Origin: Kingdonia uniflora
Lineage: Eukaryota; Streptophyta; Magnoliopsida; Ranunculales; Circaeasteraceae
Assembly: GCA_014058105.1 (NCBI GenBank)
Contig: JACGCM010000669.1
Location: 1,674,001 to 1,738,000 of the forward strand
Reading direction: 5' to 3'
DNA length: 64,000 bases
The position numbers and the translations under genes were made by a program. The notes below the pieces were generated by a model. The model was not told the origin of the DNA, did not search any database, and was given only the letters and a program-made list of their open reading frames with translations. Positions 24,301 to 39,300 of the stretch are shown piece by piece; position 1 is the first letter of the stretch; every line of letters starts with the position of its first letter.

Positions 24301-27300
24301 TCTAGAATCATTGTCCTTGAGCCCAAGGAGAGAATACAACTAGCTTCGCTCAGTATAGATTATTTAGCTGAGTAAGAAAAAAAACAAACAAACAGATACC
24401 TATCTCCCGAATCGACTTAGTTCTAGATTCATTGTCCTTGAGCCCAAGGAGAGAATACAACTAGCTTAGCTGAGTAATTTCTGCTTTTAAAATTGGATAG
24501 GTTCCAATTATTTGAGGTTGGGATTAAATGATGTCTACTCTCCAACTTGAGGGAGAATGCTAAAATGTTTATATTTTCAACTACGAAAGATTATTTGGTC
24601 ATATTATTGCTAATTTAATGGGGTACACAAAATAATGTGTGAGAGAGATGTTATGTTCTCTTCGAATTCTTTCCTTCCCTTTGCTCTGCAAACCTAATGC
24701 TAATAGGTATAAACAAAGTTAAATAACCAAGCAGAGATAAAAATTTAAGGGTGTCAAGTATCTGATATGTAAGGGTAAATTCATTTCATAACTAAGCAAC
24801 AATGAAACTCAGTTCAAACAAAATATTGACAAGAAAGAACCAATTAAAGGAATTTACCGTTCTCTAATAATTTTGAAGGCTTCTTTTGTTGCATATGGTA
24901 GACCAGTCTTTGGATCATGGTATCTGCAACACCAGAAAGTACGTTTATTTGAACTTTCATCATAATGCCCGAACAAAGGTGACGGAGTTACAACACTAGA
25001 TTTTATTAGCGTGTCCAAACACAGCTTATAGAAGAAAAAAAATTAAAAAAAAAAAATTCCCTTAAACCCCTCATATGCTTGTTAGCATGGCTCAACTGAT
25101 ATTAGATATAATTTTGGAATTGAGAAACAACAGGGGGACGATTGTACTTTCATATTTAAAGAGGAGCTCTTTAAATATTTTGGAATGTAAGTCATATCGT
25201 AGATGGATCGTTACCCACTGTCATAGGCCCATCTCTTTAGTTTTATAAAGAAGGGCTCTATTTTCAATTCTAGTAATTAGTAGTTTGGGAGATTAGAATT
25301 CCAGAGATTTATTCTTAAAATTAGGGTTCTTGAAGAAACCCTAATTTCATTTGCAATTGAATTACATTAGTGATTTTCCTATTAGATTGCTTCCGCCTAG
25401 CAGTTTACGCAAAATTCCAATTAGTATAGTTAGGGTTATTGTAAATTCATTCTAATATCATAAAGACAACCAAGTGAGTTCCCACCTCGACATGCGGCTA
25501 TCATTCTCTTCACCGGACTTCTTGCCCAATATTTTTCTTTACCCTCCACTTCACTTCTAGGTTTTATTGGGTGTTTTCCTTTTTGATCATGTTTGCACCT
25601 CCCCATTTTTGTCATTGATTTAGAAAAAAACGGAGAAGATTATCAGATCATCTATTTTCACTTCAAACCTTCTGCCCTCAGTTTGCTTAAGCTTGCTTTG
25701 ATTTTCTTCGGTCTACCCATCTTGATATGCTGTTATTGTTGAGTTGCCTTCTTGTCCATATTTGAAGTTGTAGTGGGTCTATGTCCTAAGTAGATTGTTG
25801 CAGATGATGGTAAAGAAGATTCAAGATGATAACTTGTGTTTTTTTCTTTAAATGACATCACTATTCATAAGGATTAATCCCTTCACAGTTTTCTTATCTC
25901 ATTTGCAAATATTTTCATAATGAAAGGAAAAAATTAAATCCCAAAGAGAACAATTTGGGGTGAGGGAGAACGAAAGGAGTTTTTATTACAAAGATTCGTT
26001 GAGAATAAATGATGGATTTCACAAGTGGAAAGTTTTTTCGTATAGGCTGTGATGTTGGGGACTTCCCGTGTTTTGGGGCTACTTTGCTAGAGCATCTCCA
26101 AGGAAAGAGAAACAAGTCGCAAACTTTGCTACTTGCAGCAAAAACCATCGACATGAGAGGGAAAAGTAGCAAGCTTAGGTCCTTGCTCCTTAACAAGCAA
26201 AACCTTGATACTCAAGTACATACTTCTTGCTGGGGTCCAGACATCTACATGAATGGCTCAGTGCCTATGTGAATAATACCACACCTCTGTGACTGTTTCC
26301 AACTTCGACCTACTTCCCACAAACACTCAACCATATCCACTAGTAAGCTTCTTGACCGCCAAGTTTAGGCTTTCCTAATCAAGTACATAAATACTTCCTT
26401 TTGGACCACTTTTCCCTTTCGCTCGTGTTCCATAAAACGGAACATGTGGGTGTTATTAACATAAGGTCATTCACAATACCTTCTTCTCTTTCTTTTGGAC
26501 CATTGGAGAAAAGTTGGATTGGATTGGTCCAACTTTTGCCCAATGGTCCAACAATTGGCCCATTGAGGCCAGTACAGATTTGTTTCCAAAAGTCTTTTGC
26601 CTATTGGCCACCTTCAATTTGAGCATTTCACGATAGCGCACACCACAATTGAATGGGAACCGTGTCCTCTTGATGCGTGTCTACCATATGCTCAAGAGAA
26701 GATTCCTATCATCGTCTATGCTTTCAAACTTTGAACTTTAGAGTAGATATCTTGATAATCCATGAGGGAGAGGTTAAGAAAGCTTGAGAAATTGAGAAAA
26801 GTTTGAGAGAAATGTAAGGATTGGATGAAATTTCAAGTGGTTTTAAAGAGAGCATAGCTTAAAATAGCAAAATTTGGTAACAAAGATGTTTTGGGGCATC
26901 AAATACTGTCCATAATATGGAACTAGCTGCTTGAATAGAAATCCAACGGTATTGAGGGGGCAATGAGCCGTTGGAGATGATAACATGGTCTAGGTGCCTA
27001 TCCCAAGATGTAACACAGGTCGTAGAGGCGCCAAAAGCTTAACAAAAATTATTTTTTTGAAAAATCTCTTGGACAACTCTAAGGGTTCAAAGCTTTCTTC
27101 GATAGCAGCAGTTTGTTCTTGGTACTTATCTCTTGGAGATGCTCTTAGGGTGATACCAAAAATATCCCAGTTCTAAGTTATTTAAATATTGGAAGAGCAA
27201 CCCTTAAACCTTGGTAAAATTTAATAGGATCAAAACCACCATATATTTTATGAATGATGATAAGATTTTAAAATAGAAGCATTCTTTTGTTTCTTTACCT

Positions 27301-30300
27301 TATTGAGGACTAGCTTTGTGGGTTTTCTAAATGAAATAATTTGGTAATCTTGTGACCACCATCAGCTTTAAAGGTGATGGCATATGTAATGTGGTCGCAT
27401 GTGCTGGTGGTATGATGACAGTGACTTTTGGTGTTAAAAAATGTGGTCGAGTCAACTCAATTTAACCCGGTCAGAGGTCGGGTTTGATCCTTAACAAGAT
27501 GTAGATGGTCGTGTTTGTGATTTGGAGTTTTAAGATAAAGGAAAATTTGTGCAAATCAATAGTGTACATTAAGCAAGATCGTCATTCATTTGAAGGGGAG
27601 AATATGGAGTAGAACTTGTGGTGGAAATATGAGTCAGTGTGTCTCAATCAAAGTTAATGGTTAATGCGTGTTGTGGTGGGTATGTTTGTGTATAACCACC
27701 AAGGATAACCAACCAGGTGGCAAAAGTATTAGTGTTGTGGTTGTTGTAGAACCAACCTGTTGGAGTTTATTCAAATCGTGATGGACATGAAGACACATGT
27801 AGTGGTGGAACTCTATGCAGTTAAAAGGGGTAGATCCACATGCCCAACGAGTTCAAGGTATTAGTTTTATATTGCGATTGCTTAGGAAGGCCCTTCGTCT
27901 TCTATTGAGATCTAAAGTTGAGACTTTTAGTTGTATGTTCCAGTTTATATTGTAGTTAGAAAGAGATTGGCAGTTGGAATAAGTGGAGCCACCACCTATG
28001 GACCCAAGCTAAAAACTTAGTTTATTTTGGATGGTTTTTAATTTCAAACTACTAGCGTACTTTTTCAGAACAGATACTAGCCAAATTAGCTTTTGGGGGA
28101 CCTGCACATTTTCTGAAACCATTGTGCTCTTACACCCTCATCAACTGTTTGAGGGGAAGTATTGCAGAATGTGGTTTGTGTGATAATGATTATACCGACA
28201 CATTGCTTGTCTGATGGCTTGTAAAGTTGCCCAGCTTGGAAAGCTTCGTTGTTTATTAACAAGTTTTACCTTCTCAAAAGAAAAGAAAAATAAAAGCGTA
28301 CACTGGAATGGTGCAGTTGTATATACGGGATCATAGCTTTATTTCTTATATAACATATCAAGTGGTTTCGAGTAAGGTTTCATTCAATAATCAGTTGGAT
28401 CTATTTTATATATTTTCTCTTTTTGTTACGTGAGCCCACCTTTTACGAAATAAAATAAAAAACTCAAAATTCAAACGGTTTTTTTTCTCTATAACTCCCT
28501 GCTTTTATAAATTCAATTAGAATATCAATGGTCTTTATTTAGAAATAAAAAACTGAACGCAGGATTATGGTAACCGTAGTGTGTAGTTTATTACTTGTCC
28601 GTGTGATGCGTCATTAGACTGTATGCCAGTGCTAGCGGAATGGAAGATACTGACTAGAATGGGTGTAAAAGAAGAGCAGTCACTCAGGTATGTGCGTATA
28701 AAGCAGGGAGGGACAATGATGTCGCAATCTTAGCAAAACTATTGAAGATGGATTGACGAGGAGAAATTTTTATTTTTCATTCAATACTCAAACTCAAACC
28801 TTACACGATATGTTTATAGACTTCTCTATGCACAAGACCTTACCATTAGCCAAGTAAAAAAGGACACCTAAGTAAGAATGACGAAAAAGTCTGTCTCGAC
28901 TTTTTTTATTTAATTTCCCCAATACTTTCCGACAGAATTGTTTAAACATACAAGAAATAATTAGCCATATGGGCAAATTGATCTCAAATAAGAAAAAATA
29001 AAAACTAAAAGAAATGAAAGATGAACACTCTGGTAAAGAGATCTTACTTGGCAGGCAATCCAGTAACAGCACATACGCCTTTTTTAGGATCTGCAGACGT
29101 CATCATAAATAAACCATAAAAGAAGATGGTTTGAACTTGTGTTCTTCACAGGCAGTTAGCTAGCTGAAGTCGCATCAATACACATGAAAAGTAGGTAGCA
29201 AAGCAAGAAGGTACCCCCACATGCTGAGTCACTTCAAATTCTTCAGAGAGAATAAAACTTAATATATGTGTACTGCTTAGTCACACTCATTAACTTACTG
29301 CCATGCGTACTCAGGTATTTGGGCTTATATGCTACCATTTCAGTTTTTCGTACACCATATTCTGATTATCTTGCTGATTCTCTAATGAGAGATCATATGT
29401 TAGTGGATGGCTTTTTATTAGATGGCAGTCGTTTCAGAATTCTTTATTGTTCTCTTCATGAGAAGATTATTTGTGAGTTGCATTCCCGAGGCTTTTTTTG
29501 GCAGAATATCGGATTTTAATGCAATAAAGAATCAGCCTCAAAAAATAATACAAAATACATCACATTTCTGAGGCTTTGCGGGGCATTTTGGTATTTACAA
29601 AACCTATACATTGGTTTTTGAGAAATATCATTGGCCTCATCAGCAAAATGATATTTATGAATACGTGTCTAATTGTTTGGTTTGTCAGACGGCGAAGGGT
29701 AAATTAAATGCTGTTTTGTACACACCCCTGCCACTTCATAATGCTCCATGGCAGGATATCTTTAAAGAATTTTATAGTTGACTTGCCGATGTCTACTCGT
29801 GGTATGCATTCTGTCATTTTGGGGTTGGCACGTTTTCAGTAATTCCTTGTACTAAAACTTCTGACATTGGATATATTGTTCATCTTTCTTCAAGAAGATT
29901 GTACGTTTGCATGGGCCTCCCAAGTCTTATACTTCGGATCATAATGTTAAACTTATGGGTTACTTCTGAAAGACTTTGTGGACGTGTATGAGTATTAAGC
30001 TTCAATTCTCAAGTGATCCTCAATTGATGGGCAAACAAAGATTATTAATCAGAGTTTGGGTGATTTACTACAGAGTTTGATTAAGGTCCACCCAAAGCGT
30101 GGGAGTTTGTTTTTTCACAAGCTGACTTAGCTTACAACAATTTGATGAACCATTCAACCGGGAAGTCTCCTTCTATTATTTGGGTTTGGCTATAAGTTCT
30201 TTTAATACTCCGCTGGCGCTTATGCTGAAAGGATGAAGGCCATTCGTGATGACGTGCGTTTTAAGCTTTCCAAGTCATTTGCTTCATACAAAAATAAGAG

Positions 30301-33300
30301 CGATGCTCATTGCCAACAGCGGGTCTTTATGGTGGGTGATTTAGGGGCTGTTTGGATACCCAAATATAAGCTACTTTTATGCTTATTTAAGTCAAAAGCC
30401 AAGTAGGTATATTTGGATGATAAAAATAAGTTACTTATTTTAAGTCAAAAAGTGGCAAAAATGAAAAGCCCAAAAAAGAAGCTTATGTCTCCAACTTAAA
30501 GGACTTAAAGCCACTCTCCCACATCCCTGAATTTACTCTCCCACATCTTTGAAACTTTATCACTTTCTCAGCCAAAAGTTTCTTATAGTTTCTAACTTAA
30601 AAATAGTAATTACCATACTAACTTACATGTTTTTTTAAAGGCAAGTCCTTAAAAGATACTTTTTGGAGGTGTCAGTTGACAGTAATCACTTGTATCCAAA
30701 CAGGCACTTAGTTCTATTTCATCTTCGTAGTGAGCTTTTCTAGTTTGTTCTTATAAAAAATTGATGAAAAAGATTGGGAATTTTCCTATTTCATAGTGCT
30801 TTGGTGTTATTGCTAATCAGGTTGAGTTTCCATTGGAGTATCGCATTTCTCGGACTTTCAATGTCGCCTAATTGTTTCCTTATGTTGGTCATCCAAGGGA
30901 TCCCAATGCTTTTGTTGTGGAACAGCCACTTGCTTCATCTACTTCTACATATGTTGATCGAGTTGCTTGTATAAGATGTTGCTCTTATTCGCTTTATTTG
31001 GTTCAGTGACGTGGACGGGACCTTTGTGAGAGTTGTTGGAGTTTTGTTGCCAAGCTTCGTTACTTTGATTCTAAATATTATGAGGATTTTTTTGTTGTTT
31101 AATTTTATTCTTCCTAAGTGTAGTTAATGCGTATAGCAATGCAGTGCGATTAAGAGTGAGAAAATGCTACTGCAGATATAAAAAAAAATATTGCAATGAC
31201 ATTACGAGAATTGTGGCACAAAAGGCGAAAATTGCATATATTCCTAACATACAAATCTTTATATGCAATAAATCCTTTAAAAACATTTAGAGTTTTGATG
31301 ATTACCAAGCACGTTAGTTCACTTTAGTGTGAAATTTAAGAGAAGTAAGCCTTCATTTTGATTTAGTGAAATTTGTGTGATCTCCAACATTGTAAAGCTT
31401 TAAAAACATTAAGAGTGTCGATGATTACCAAGCACAAACTTGGTAAGCCAGATTGTTAACTTATGGCAAAGATGAGTAGTATACTATTGCTGATAATGAA
31501 TATCCCGATGACGAAGAGTTTGTTGATTCAATGAGGATTGTTAGTAAATCATGTTGATTCTAACAAAGAGGTGGATGATCTCTATGGAGATGTGAGAAAA
31601 ATGTCGTTCATTCCGCTATCAAAGTTTTTCAACGAAATCATGTTGATTCTAACAAAGAGGTGGGTGATCTCGATGGAGATATGAGAAAGATGTCGTTCAT
31701 TCTGCTGCCAAAATTTTTCAAAGATTTTTGAAAAATCAATGGTTGCCGATAATCGCTCACTACGATTAACATACGACGAGAGGAAACGATCCGCAAAATC
31801 GGTAGTTAATTTCACCAATTGAAGAAAGCCACATTTTAAGGACAGGATTCTACCTGTCCCAACCAACAACAACTGGATTGCTGAAGGCACTACTGTTGAG
31901 CTCTTTACATGCACAAATCCATACTGAACACAAATAAGAGACGTAATTGGAGTAGGCCCCTATCAAATTTATATGCGAAAACCTTTCCACTCTTCTCCAT
32001 TGTCAATGGATTTTAATCAGCGAAGATACCTATCACCAGCAGCACCGATAAACCTGACAGGTCTAGTGACAAAGCCCCTCACTTATCCCGCAACCACCCT
32101 CACTGATAGACCGTCACTCTTGAGTAACGATCGACAAAAAAGAGATATGCCCACATAACTTTTTCCTCTGACTACTGCCACGGAGTTTCCTACCACAAGT
32201 TGCCACCCACGTAAAATGGCTATCGTTAGAGCACAAACAGCACCTCGGACCACCGAGGTTAATCAGAGTTCCATCTTCAGCAGTAGTCAATAACTTCGGT
32301 CATAAGAGTTCTCTCTTATGAAGAAGAAGTAGAAGAAGACCTAATTTTAAGAACCGCATCGGACTATGACCCATTTGATAAGATGCAAATGAGATTTATT
32401 CCAAACCAGTGTAAAGGTAACAACTACATACCCCTGCAACTCACTACGAACCCTCAATAGATGCACAAGTCGATTCTCCTTTTAATGCTCCAACCAAAGT
32501 GGAAGATAGGTGTAGAACATGGTATGATACAGATTAAATCCTAAACTCAATTGAGGTAATAACGGTACCTAAGAAGCGCAGAATTGATCACGAGACTTAT
32601 CTTGTTAATGATTATCAAGTCAACTATCTGGACGATATAAATTTCTCAACAGTATTTGGTCCCTATTCCCTTTTGGGAGGGATGTGAAGCTCGTTTTGCG
32701 GGCATGCGACTTTGTTTTTGCGAATGTTTGGTTTCATTAAACCATGGAAATTTGGGACACCATTTTATCTTCATTATTGGGCAGGAAAGTTTCGCATGAG
32801 TATGAGTATCCAAACCTTGAGGAACTTGGCTACAATTAGAGAGATTTCACCAAATGATCTATGTTCGTGGACAGACTTTTCAAAGCTGGAGAGTGTTGAT
32901 GTATGTCAAAAGAACATCTCTATATTTCCCCTTTCCTTTTATTATGTATTAGTTTAAGTTATTTATAATTTGAACAAAGACTTGTTGTGTATGTCAAAAG
33001 TAGGATTTAGATGCACGTTTAGTAGGAGTAGGACTAGGGACTTACAAAATTAATCTCAATTTAAAAGGCCAAGACCTATTACTTGTAGTTACTTTGGTTA
33101 CGAGCAATAAAGAGAGTTTAGTTTATTGTATGTGATTTACATTAGGGGTAAACCTTAGTTTTTGATTTAGTGAGATTTATGCCATCTCTATTATGGTAAA
33201 ATCATCATTTCAATTTAGTTTATTGGTTTTCTAGGATCCTCTTGCTTACATTGGATTTAAAACCATTAAAAGTTTTATTTCGCCACCATTTTACTTGGAA

Positions 33301-36300
33301 CTAACATATATGAGTGTTTCATCGCTTAAATAACTATTTTTACATTCTCAAAAAAAATATATATATATGTACGTGGTAGTAGGTATTAATACACAAAGGT
33401 TAATTCTGTTATCTCTCCCTCACGTCCAAGTCCTGAAGCGTTTCGCATGAACTCAATATTCTTAGCTCATTTTTCTGCGCCATCTATCATATTTGGAAAA
33501 AAAGAAATAACTTGGTGTTTAGAGGGGAGAAAATGTCAGTTCATGCAGTTTTTAGACTTATCTGCATCGACTCAACAGTTAGACTTCACAAAACCTTATT
33601 GAAGACTGCAGATACAGTGAGAGCAAGGGAGTTGGTCCATGCCTGGTGCCTAGCACCTTCTCTTATTCTACCAGTTGCCAAATATTGTCAATGGATAGCA
33701 CCTCCGGAAGGTACTATTCTTCTTCTAAATACAGATGGATCTTTTAGCTCAGATGCAGGGGGCTTTGGAGAAACCTTGAAAGATTATACTGGAAGGTTTC
33801 TATTAAGGCAGTGGGAGACAACAACCTATCTCTGTGATTTTCCATGAAATGTATGCCACTTATAAGGGTCTCATTCTAGCAAAGCAGCATGGATACACAA
33901 AGGTATGGATTGCAACGGACTCCACAGCTATGGTTTCTTTCTTTTAGGGTCAAGATTACTCCCCCATGGGTTTGCTAACATCTAGCTCATGCTATTCTTT
34001 AGGCCATTGAGGATTTGGAAAAGTTTTGGATTATACACTTTTATAGAGAAGCTAATAGTGAAGCAGATTTTATATCCACCTTTTGTACATTTTTTTGGTG
34101 AGAGTGTACTTTTATCCTTTAGCTCTCTTCCCAATCCCTTTTGCAAAATTATTGAGGAAGATGCTAGCGGGAAGAAGTACTTGAGATTGTAATTCCTTAC
34201 TCATTTATTAATAACAGGTCCATGAGGTGAGCCTTAACCCCAGCTTACTTTTGCAAATTTGACTAAGACTTGATGCACATACCTTTATTCAAAAAAAAGA
34301 TAGTATCTTATTACCACTCTTTAGTAAGAGTTATCTCTGGCATTTTCAATGTTTCAGTCTTTGGCGTGCACAGCTGTCTAGACTTTTTGAAAGACAGGAT
34401 AAGTAGATGGTGTTAAACTAATCAATAGCTTTCTTCTACGAGATTTTCCGTCTGCTCTCCCTCTGAAGTGAAAAATCCAAAAACACAAGCTAAGGACTCA
34501 TTGAGGACGAGGACCTTGAATAGAGTTGAATGATAGTAAAAGGCTTCACCCTCTCTCATTTCTAATCCGTATTTACAGGTAACTACATCCATATCCAGAC
34601 CCGTAAATGAGTGTGTCGACACACGTCTGTGTTTCAAATGTGTTGAAACTATTGAACGGCCCAAATTCGGTGAGAGATCTCTCAACTGAGATTAAAAGCC
34701 ATAAAAAATAGAAGAATATTAACACTGAAAAATTAGTCAAACATGTAAACAAGTTGTGTCATGCCATCAGTACAAAGTCATAACACAAGCACATACTTTT
34801 AAGAGCTAAAGTAAGAAATTACTAGTAGTTCACTTACAAGGGGATGATGTTGTGCAAATCTCCGACTGAAATGACATGCCTTCACTGAATTCTAGAAATG
34901 ACTCACCTGTACAAAAATTCCAGGTTAGTGTGATAATAAGTTGATAACTAAAAACAATTACTGATACTCATTTAAGCACGTCACTACCAAAAAACTTGAT
35001 AAGTGTATGATGAAGCTGCATATATGCATGTAGTGCAGAAACATGTGTAGGGATATGAATGTATTAAGAAGTAAAACTTGCCATTTTTTGAATAATAGCA
35101 TACTTGAGGACCAGTATAGACTGCTTTAAGCATAACTGCTCGTTTCTTAACTTCTTCCTCTCTTGCTAATACACGCTCCAAATTCCTCAAATTCATAATT
35201 TCTGAATGATCATTTCAAGTTAAAATAACTTCATTCAACCGCCAAAATTAGAAAGGGGAACTTCATAACTAGATCACACGCGCTAAAATAGGTTTCAATG
35301 GATGAAACCTGTTTGGGCTGCTTCTAGAAGCATCTCTTCTTGGGTCATACGCTTCTCCTCGCCTTCTTTCCTTCTTTTTATGGGCTGGAAAAGAAAACAT
35401 GAAAATAATATTTTCATTATCACAACAACAGATGAAAAATATAACATATTGTCATATGTAGGTTATAACCAGATTAAAAAAGAAAAGCCTATGAGATGAA
35501 AAAAGACGGTGAATTGCGAATTAAACTATGTCTGCAAATTTTTAGTAGTGGCGTATATATACAACACAAATGAGCTTTTCCAACACCAAAGTTAATATAA
35601 GCTTGACAAAGATAAGCTTTACCAATACCTTTAAGTGAACATCACTAAGGCCTTGTAAATATGGAATATATGGAATGCAAATCAATACAATTAATGAGCT
35701 TCCCTTCTTGATGAAAAATCGATCTATTAGAGTAAACTCAAAGTCTTGGGATTGGGACCGGATCAGACACTCCATGTGACGCCTCAGCAGATTGAGCCCA
35801 TATTTTGTAAATAGTAACTTTAGGATGTAATAAAGCCATGTATAAAGTTTCATTTATTTCTGTAAAGTTTAGGTTAGCCAAAAGGGGGAGTACGCTTCGT
35901 CTCCAACTTTGATGTTTCCTTTTAGTTGTTATTTATTTCCTTAGTAGCTATATATGTAGAGGGCTTGACTCCGATGCATCCGAGAAGGAATAAAAGCTTT
36001 GTAATTGTTGTTAATAAATGAATGAAATGAAGTTTTTAATGACCCTTTGTACAGTGTTTGTGTTGCCTTGAGATTATGTGATCTTATATGATATTGTGTT
36101 AAAAAAAGACGATTGAAAGAGACAAATAATTAGGCTTACTTGAGGCATGTGCCTTGATTGTCGCACGTACCAAGCTTGTGTTTAAGTTGGTCCGTGTCAG
36201 TTGGTGTCAGAGCCACGTTTAGTAGGAAAGCGATCTTGTTGCTATGGCGGAGGTTCCCAATGTCCTTGACCCTGCCCCTCAGATGGTAGGACCACCAGTC

Positions 36301-39300
36301 AATCCCGGGCCGAACACCCGAACGCGGTTGGACCAATTAGAGTATAAGATGTAAGCTCTAGGTGGAATTATCGATCAAGTGACGACTTTGGAGGAATGAT
36401 TGGACGGGTTCACAGACGATCAGGCCTATATGGGCGAACGTCTCGTTACGCTAGAAGGAGTGGTTGAAGGGAATATGGCTACTCTTCTGGATCAGGAGGC
36501 TGAACTATCTTCGAAAGTGAATCTCCTAGTTAAGGTTGCTGGGAATGGTGAACCAGCACCTTTGGGCAGCGGTATAGAACAACCAAGAATTAAGGTCCCC
36601 GAACCCAAGGCGCACAAGGGGGCGAGGGACGCAAAGAAGGTGGAGAACTTCCTCTTTGATATGGAAACTTACTTTAATGTAGTCAGACAAGCGAAGGTGC
36701 GAAGGTGTCAATGGCAACCATGTACCTCGCAGGTGACGCTAAACTATGATGGCGCACCAAGTATGCCGAGATCCAGAGCGGTCATAACACTATTAGCACA
36801 TGGGATGACTTGAAGAGAGAGTTGAAGAATCAGTTCCTACCCGAGAATGTTGAGTTCATTGCTCGGAGGAATTTAAGGCAACTAAAGCAAACAGGCAACA
36901 CCCGTGAGTATGTGAAGCGGTTCTCAGCCCTAATGTTGGATATCAGCGACATGTCTGAAAAGGATAAGTTGTTTTGTTTCTTGAAAGGTTTGAAACCATG
37001 GTTCCAGAATGAACTTCAAAGGCAACGGGTTCAAGATTTGGCATCCGTAATGGCCTCCGCTGAACGTATCAACGACTACACTCCTATGCAGGGTGAACGT
37101 CGACCGACTCAGTCTCAGTCTAATTCCCAGTCGCAGCAGAGAACGAGATCCTCCTATAATTACAATAAGGGTAAGAATGGGGGATACCAAGCTAGAAATG
37201 GGGGAGACAAAGGCCAAGGCCATGGCTAGAGCAGAAGTGGTGAAGCAAGTACGGGTGGTGCCTCGAGTTCCAATTTTGGGAAGGAGTACCACAGGCCGCG
37301 TAACAATGGTGGCGCTTCTTCCTCGTCCAGGCTTCAAGGGCGTCCAGGAAACTTGAAGTGTTTTCTTTGTGGAGGGAATCATAAAGCTTATCAGTGTCCT
37401 CATAAGACGGCCTTGAATGCTCTAATGGCGTCACAAGAAGACCAAGCCAATGACACCACATAAGGAAATGATAACGGTGAAACTCATATGGGTTCTCTTT
37501 ACTTGCTCAATGTCGTGACCACTCAGTTGGCAGAGACTAAGCCTAAAAAGGGACTCATGTACGTGGACCTCAATATTAATGGGCAGAGCACTTCAACGAT
37601 GGTTGATACAGGTGCTACCCATAGCTTTATCGCCATTCAGGAAGCAAATCGTTTGGGACTGCGTTTTGGTGAAAGATTCTAGCAGGATGAAAGTTGTCAA
37701 CTCTGCTGCAATGCCGATACATGGTGTTGTCAAGTTGGTTCCAGCTAAGATGGGGCAGTGGAGTGGGAAGGTTAACCTTATCGCAGTGACGTTGGATGAT
37801 TTCAAGATTATCTTGGGAATGAACTTTCTCCACTACCACAAAGCAGTGTCGATGCCGTTTGTCAATTCTTTAGGGATTTTTGGCGATAATCTCTCAATCA
37901 TACAGATGTCCACGCATAGAGATGAGGGCAGAATCTTATCAGCTCTTCAGTTGGAGAAGGGATTGAAGCAAGGGGAGTTGACTTACCTTGCTACCTTACG
38001 GTTGGAGCCGGATGATCAGATTCACAGCGTCATGCCGACGAAAGTCTCCCAGGTACTTACTGAGTTCAAGGATGTGATGCCGAAGGAACTGCCAAAGGTG
38101 TTACCTCCACGAAGGCCTATTGATCATCAGATAGAGAGTTAGTCCCTGGAACCAAACCTCCTGCCAAAGGACGTATAGAATGAGTCTGCCTGAACTAGCA
38201 GAGCTTCGAAAACAACTTGATGGACTGTTAGAATCGGGCTTTATTCACCCCTCAAAGGCGCCATATGGAGCCCCGGTCTTATTTCAGAAGAAACACGATA
38301 GAAGTCTGCGATTATGTGTCGACTATCGAGCCCTGAACAAGGTAGCAGTGAAGAACAAGTATCCAATACCGCTCATTGGCGACTTATTTGACCAGCTTAC
38401 ATCCGCGAAGTACTTCTTTAAACTTAATTTGAGATCGGGTTACTATCAAGTCAGGATTGTTGCCGGGACGAACCGAAGACGACCTGTTCGGGGCATATGA
38501 ATTTCTTGTCATGCCATTCGACCTGACCAATGCTTATGTACTCTTATGAATGAACTCTTCCGAAAATATATCGACAAGTTTATGGTGGTGTACTTGGATG
38601 ATATTGTTATCTACAGCCGCACTATGGAGGAACACCTTCAACATCTTCGCCTGGTATTCCAAGTCCTACGACAGAACCAGCTATATGTCAAGTTGGAGAA
38701 ATGTTTGTTTGCCCAGGAACAAGTTATGTTTCTTGGACACATTATTGGTGGAGGACTGATCTGCATGGATATGGGAAAGGTCAGCGCTATTGAGGAGTGG
38801 AAAGATCCCACGGAGGTTACAGAAGTTCGTTCCTTTCTTGGCCTCGTGAACTACTACCGCAAGTTCATCGAAGGATATTCGAAACGCGCAACACTCCTTA
38901 CAGATCTTCTCAAAAAGGACTTATCTTGGTCATGGTCCGAGAAATGTCAAAGATCTGAAGCATGCGACCAGATATTACCAAGCCATTTGAAGTACATACC
39001 GATGCATCTGATTATGCTATCGGTGGAGTGTTGTTACAAGATGAGCATCCAGTTGCATATGAAAGCAGAAAACTGAATGATACAGAGAGACGATATTCAG
39101 CCCAGCAGAAGGAACTCCTAGCTATTGTGCATTGTCTGCGAGTATGGCGACACTATTTGTTGGGAATGAAGGTTCTGGTGAAGACCGATAAAAGTGCGGC
39201 AAACTATTTCCTTACACAGAAGAAGTTGACCTCGAAGCAGGCTCGTTGGCAAGAGTTTTTAGTAGAGTTTGATTTAGATCTCGAGCACAAGCCAGGGAGG

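Noticed and set aside
36930..37461. Minus-strand frames across chromovirus gag
   Set aside because: Shadows of gag coding on the + strand; no family match.
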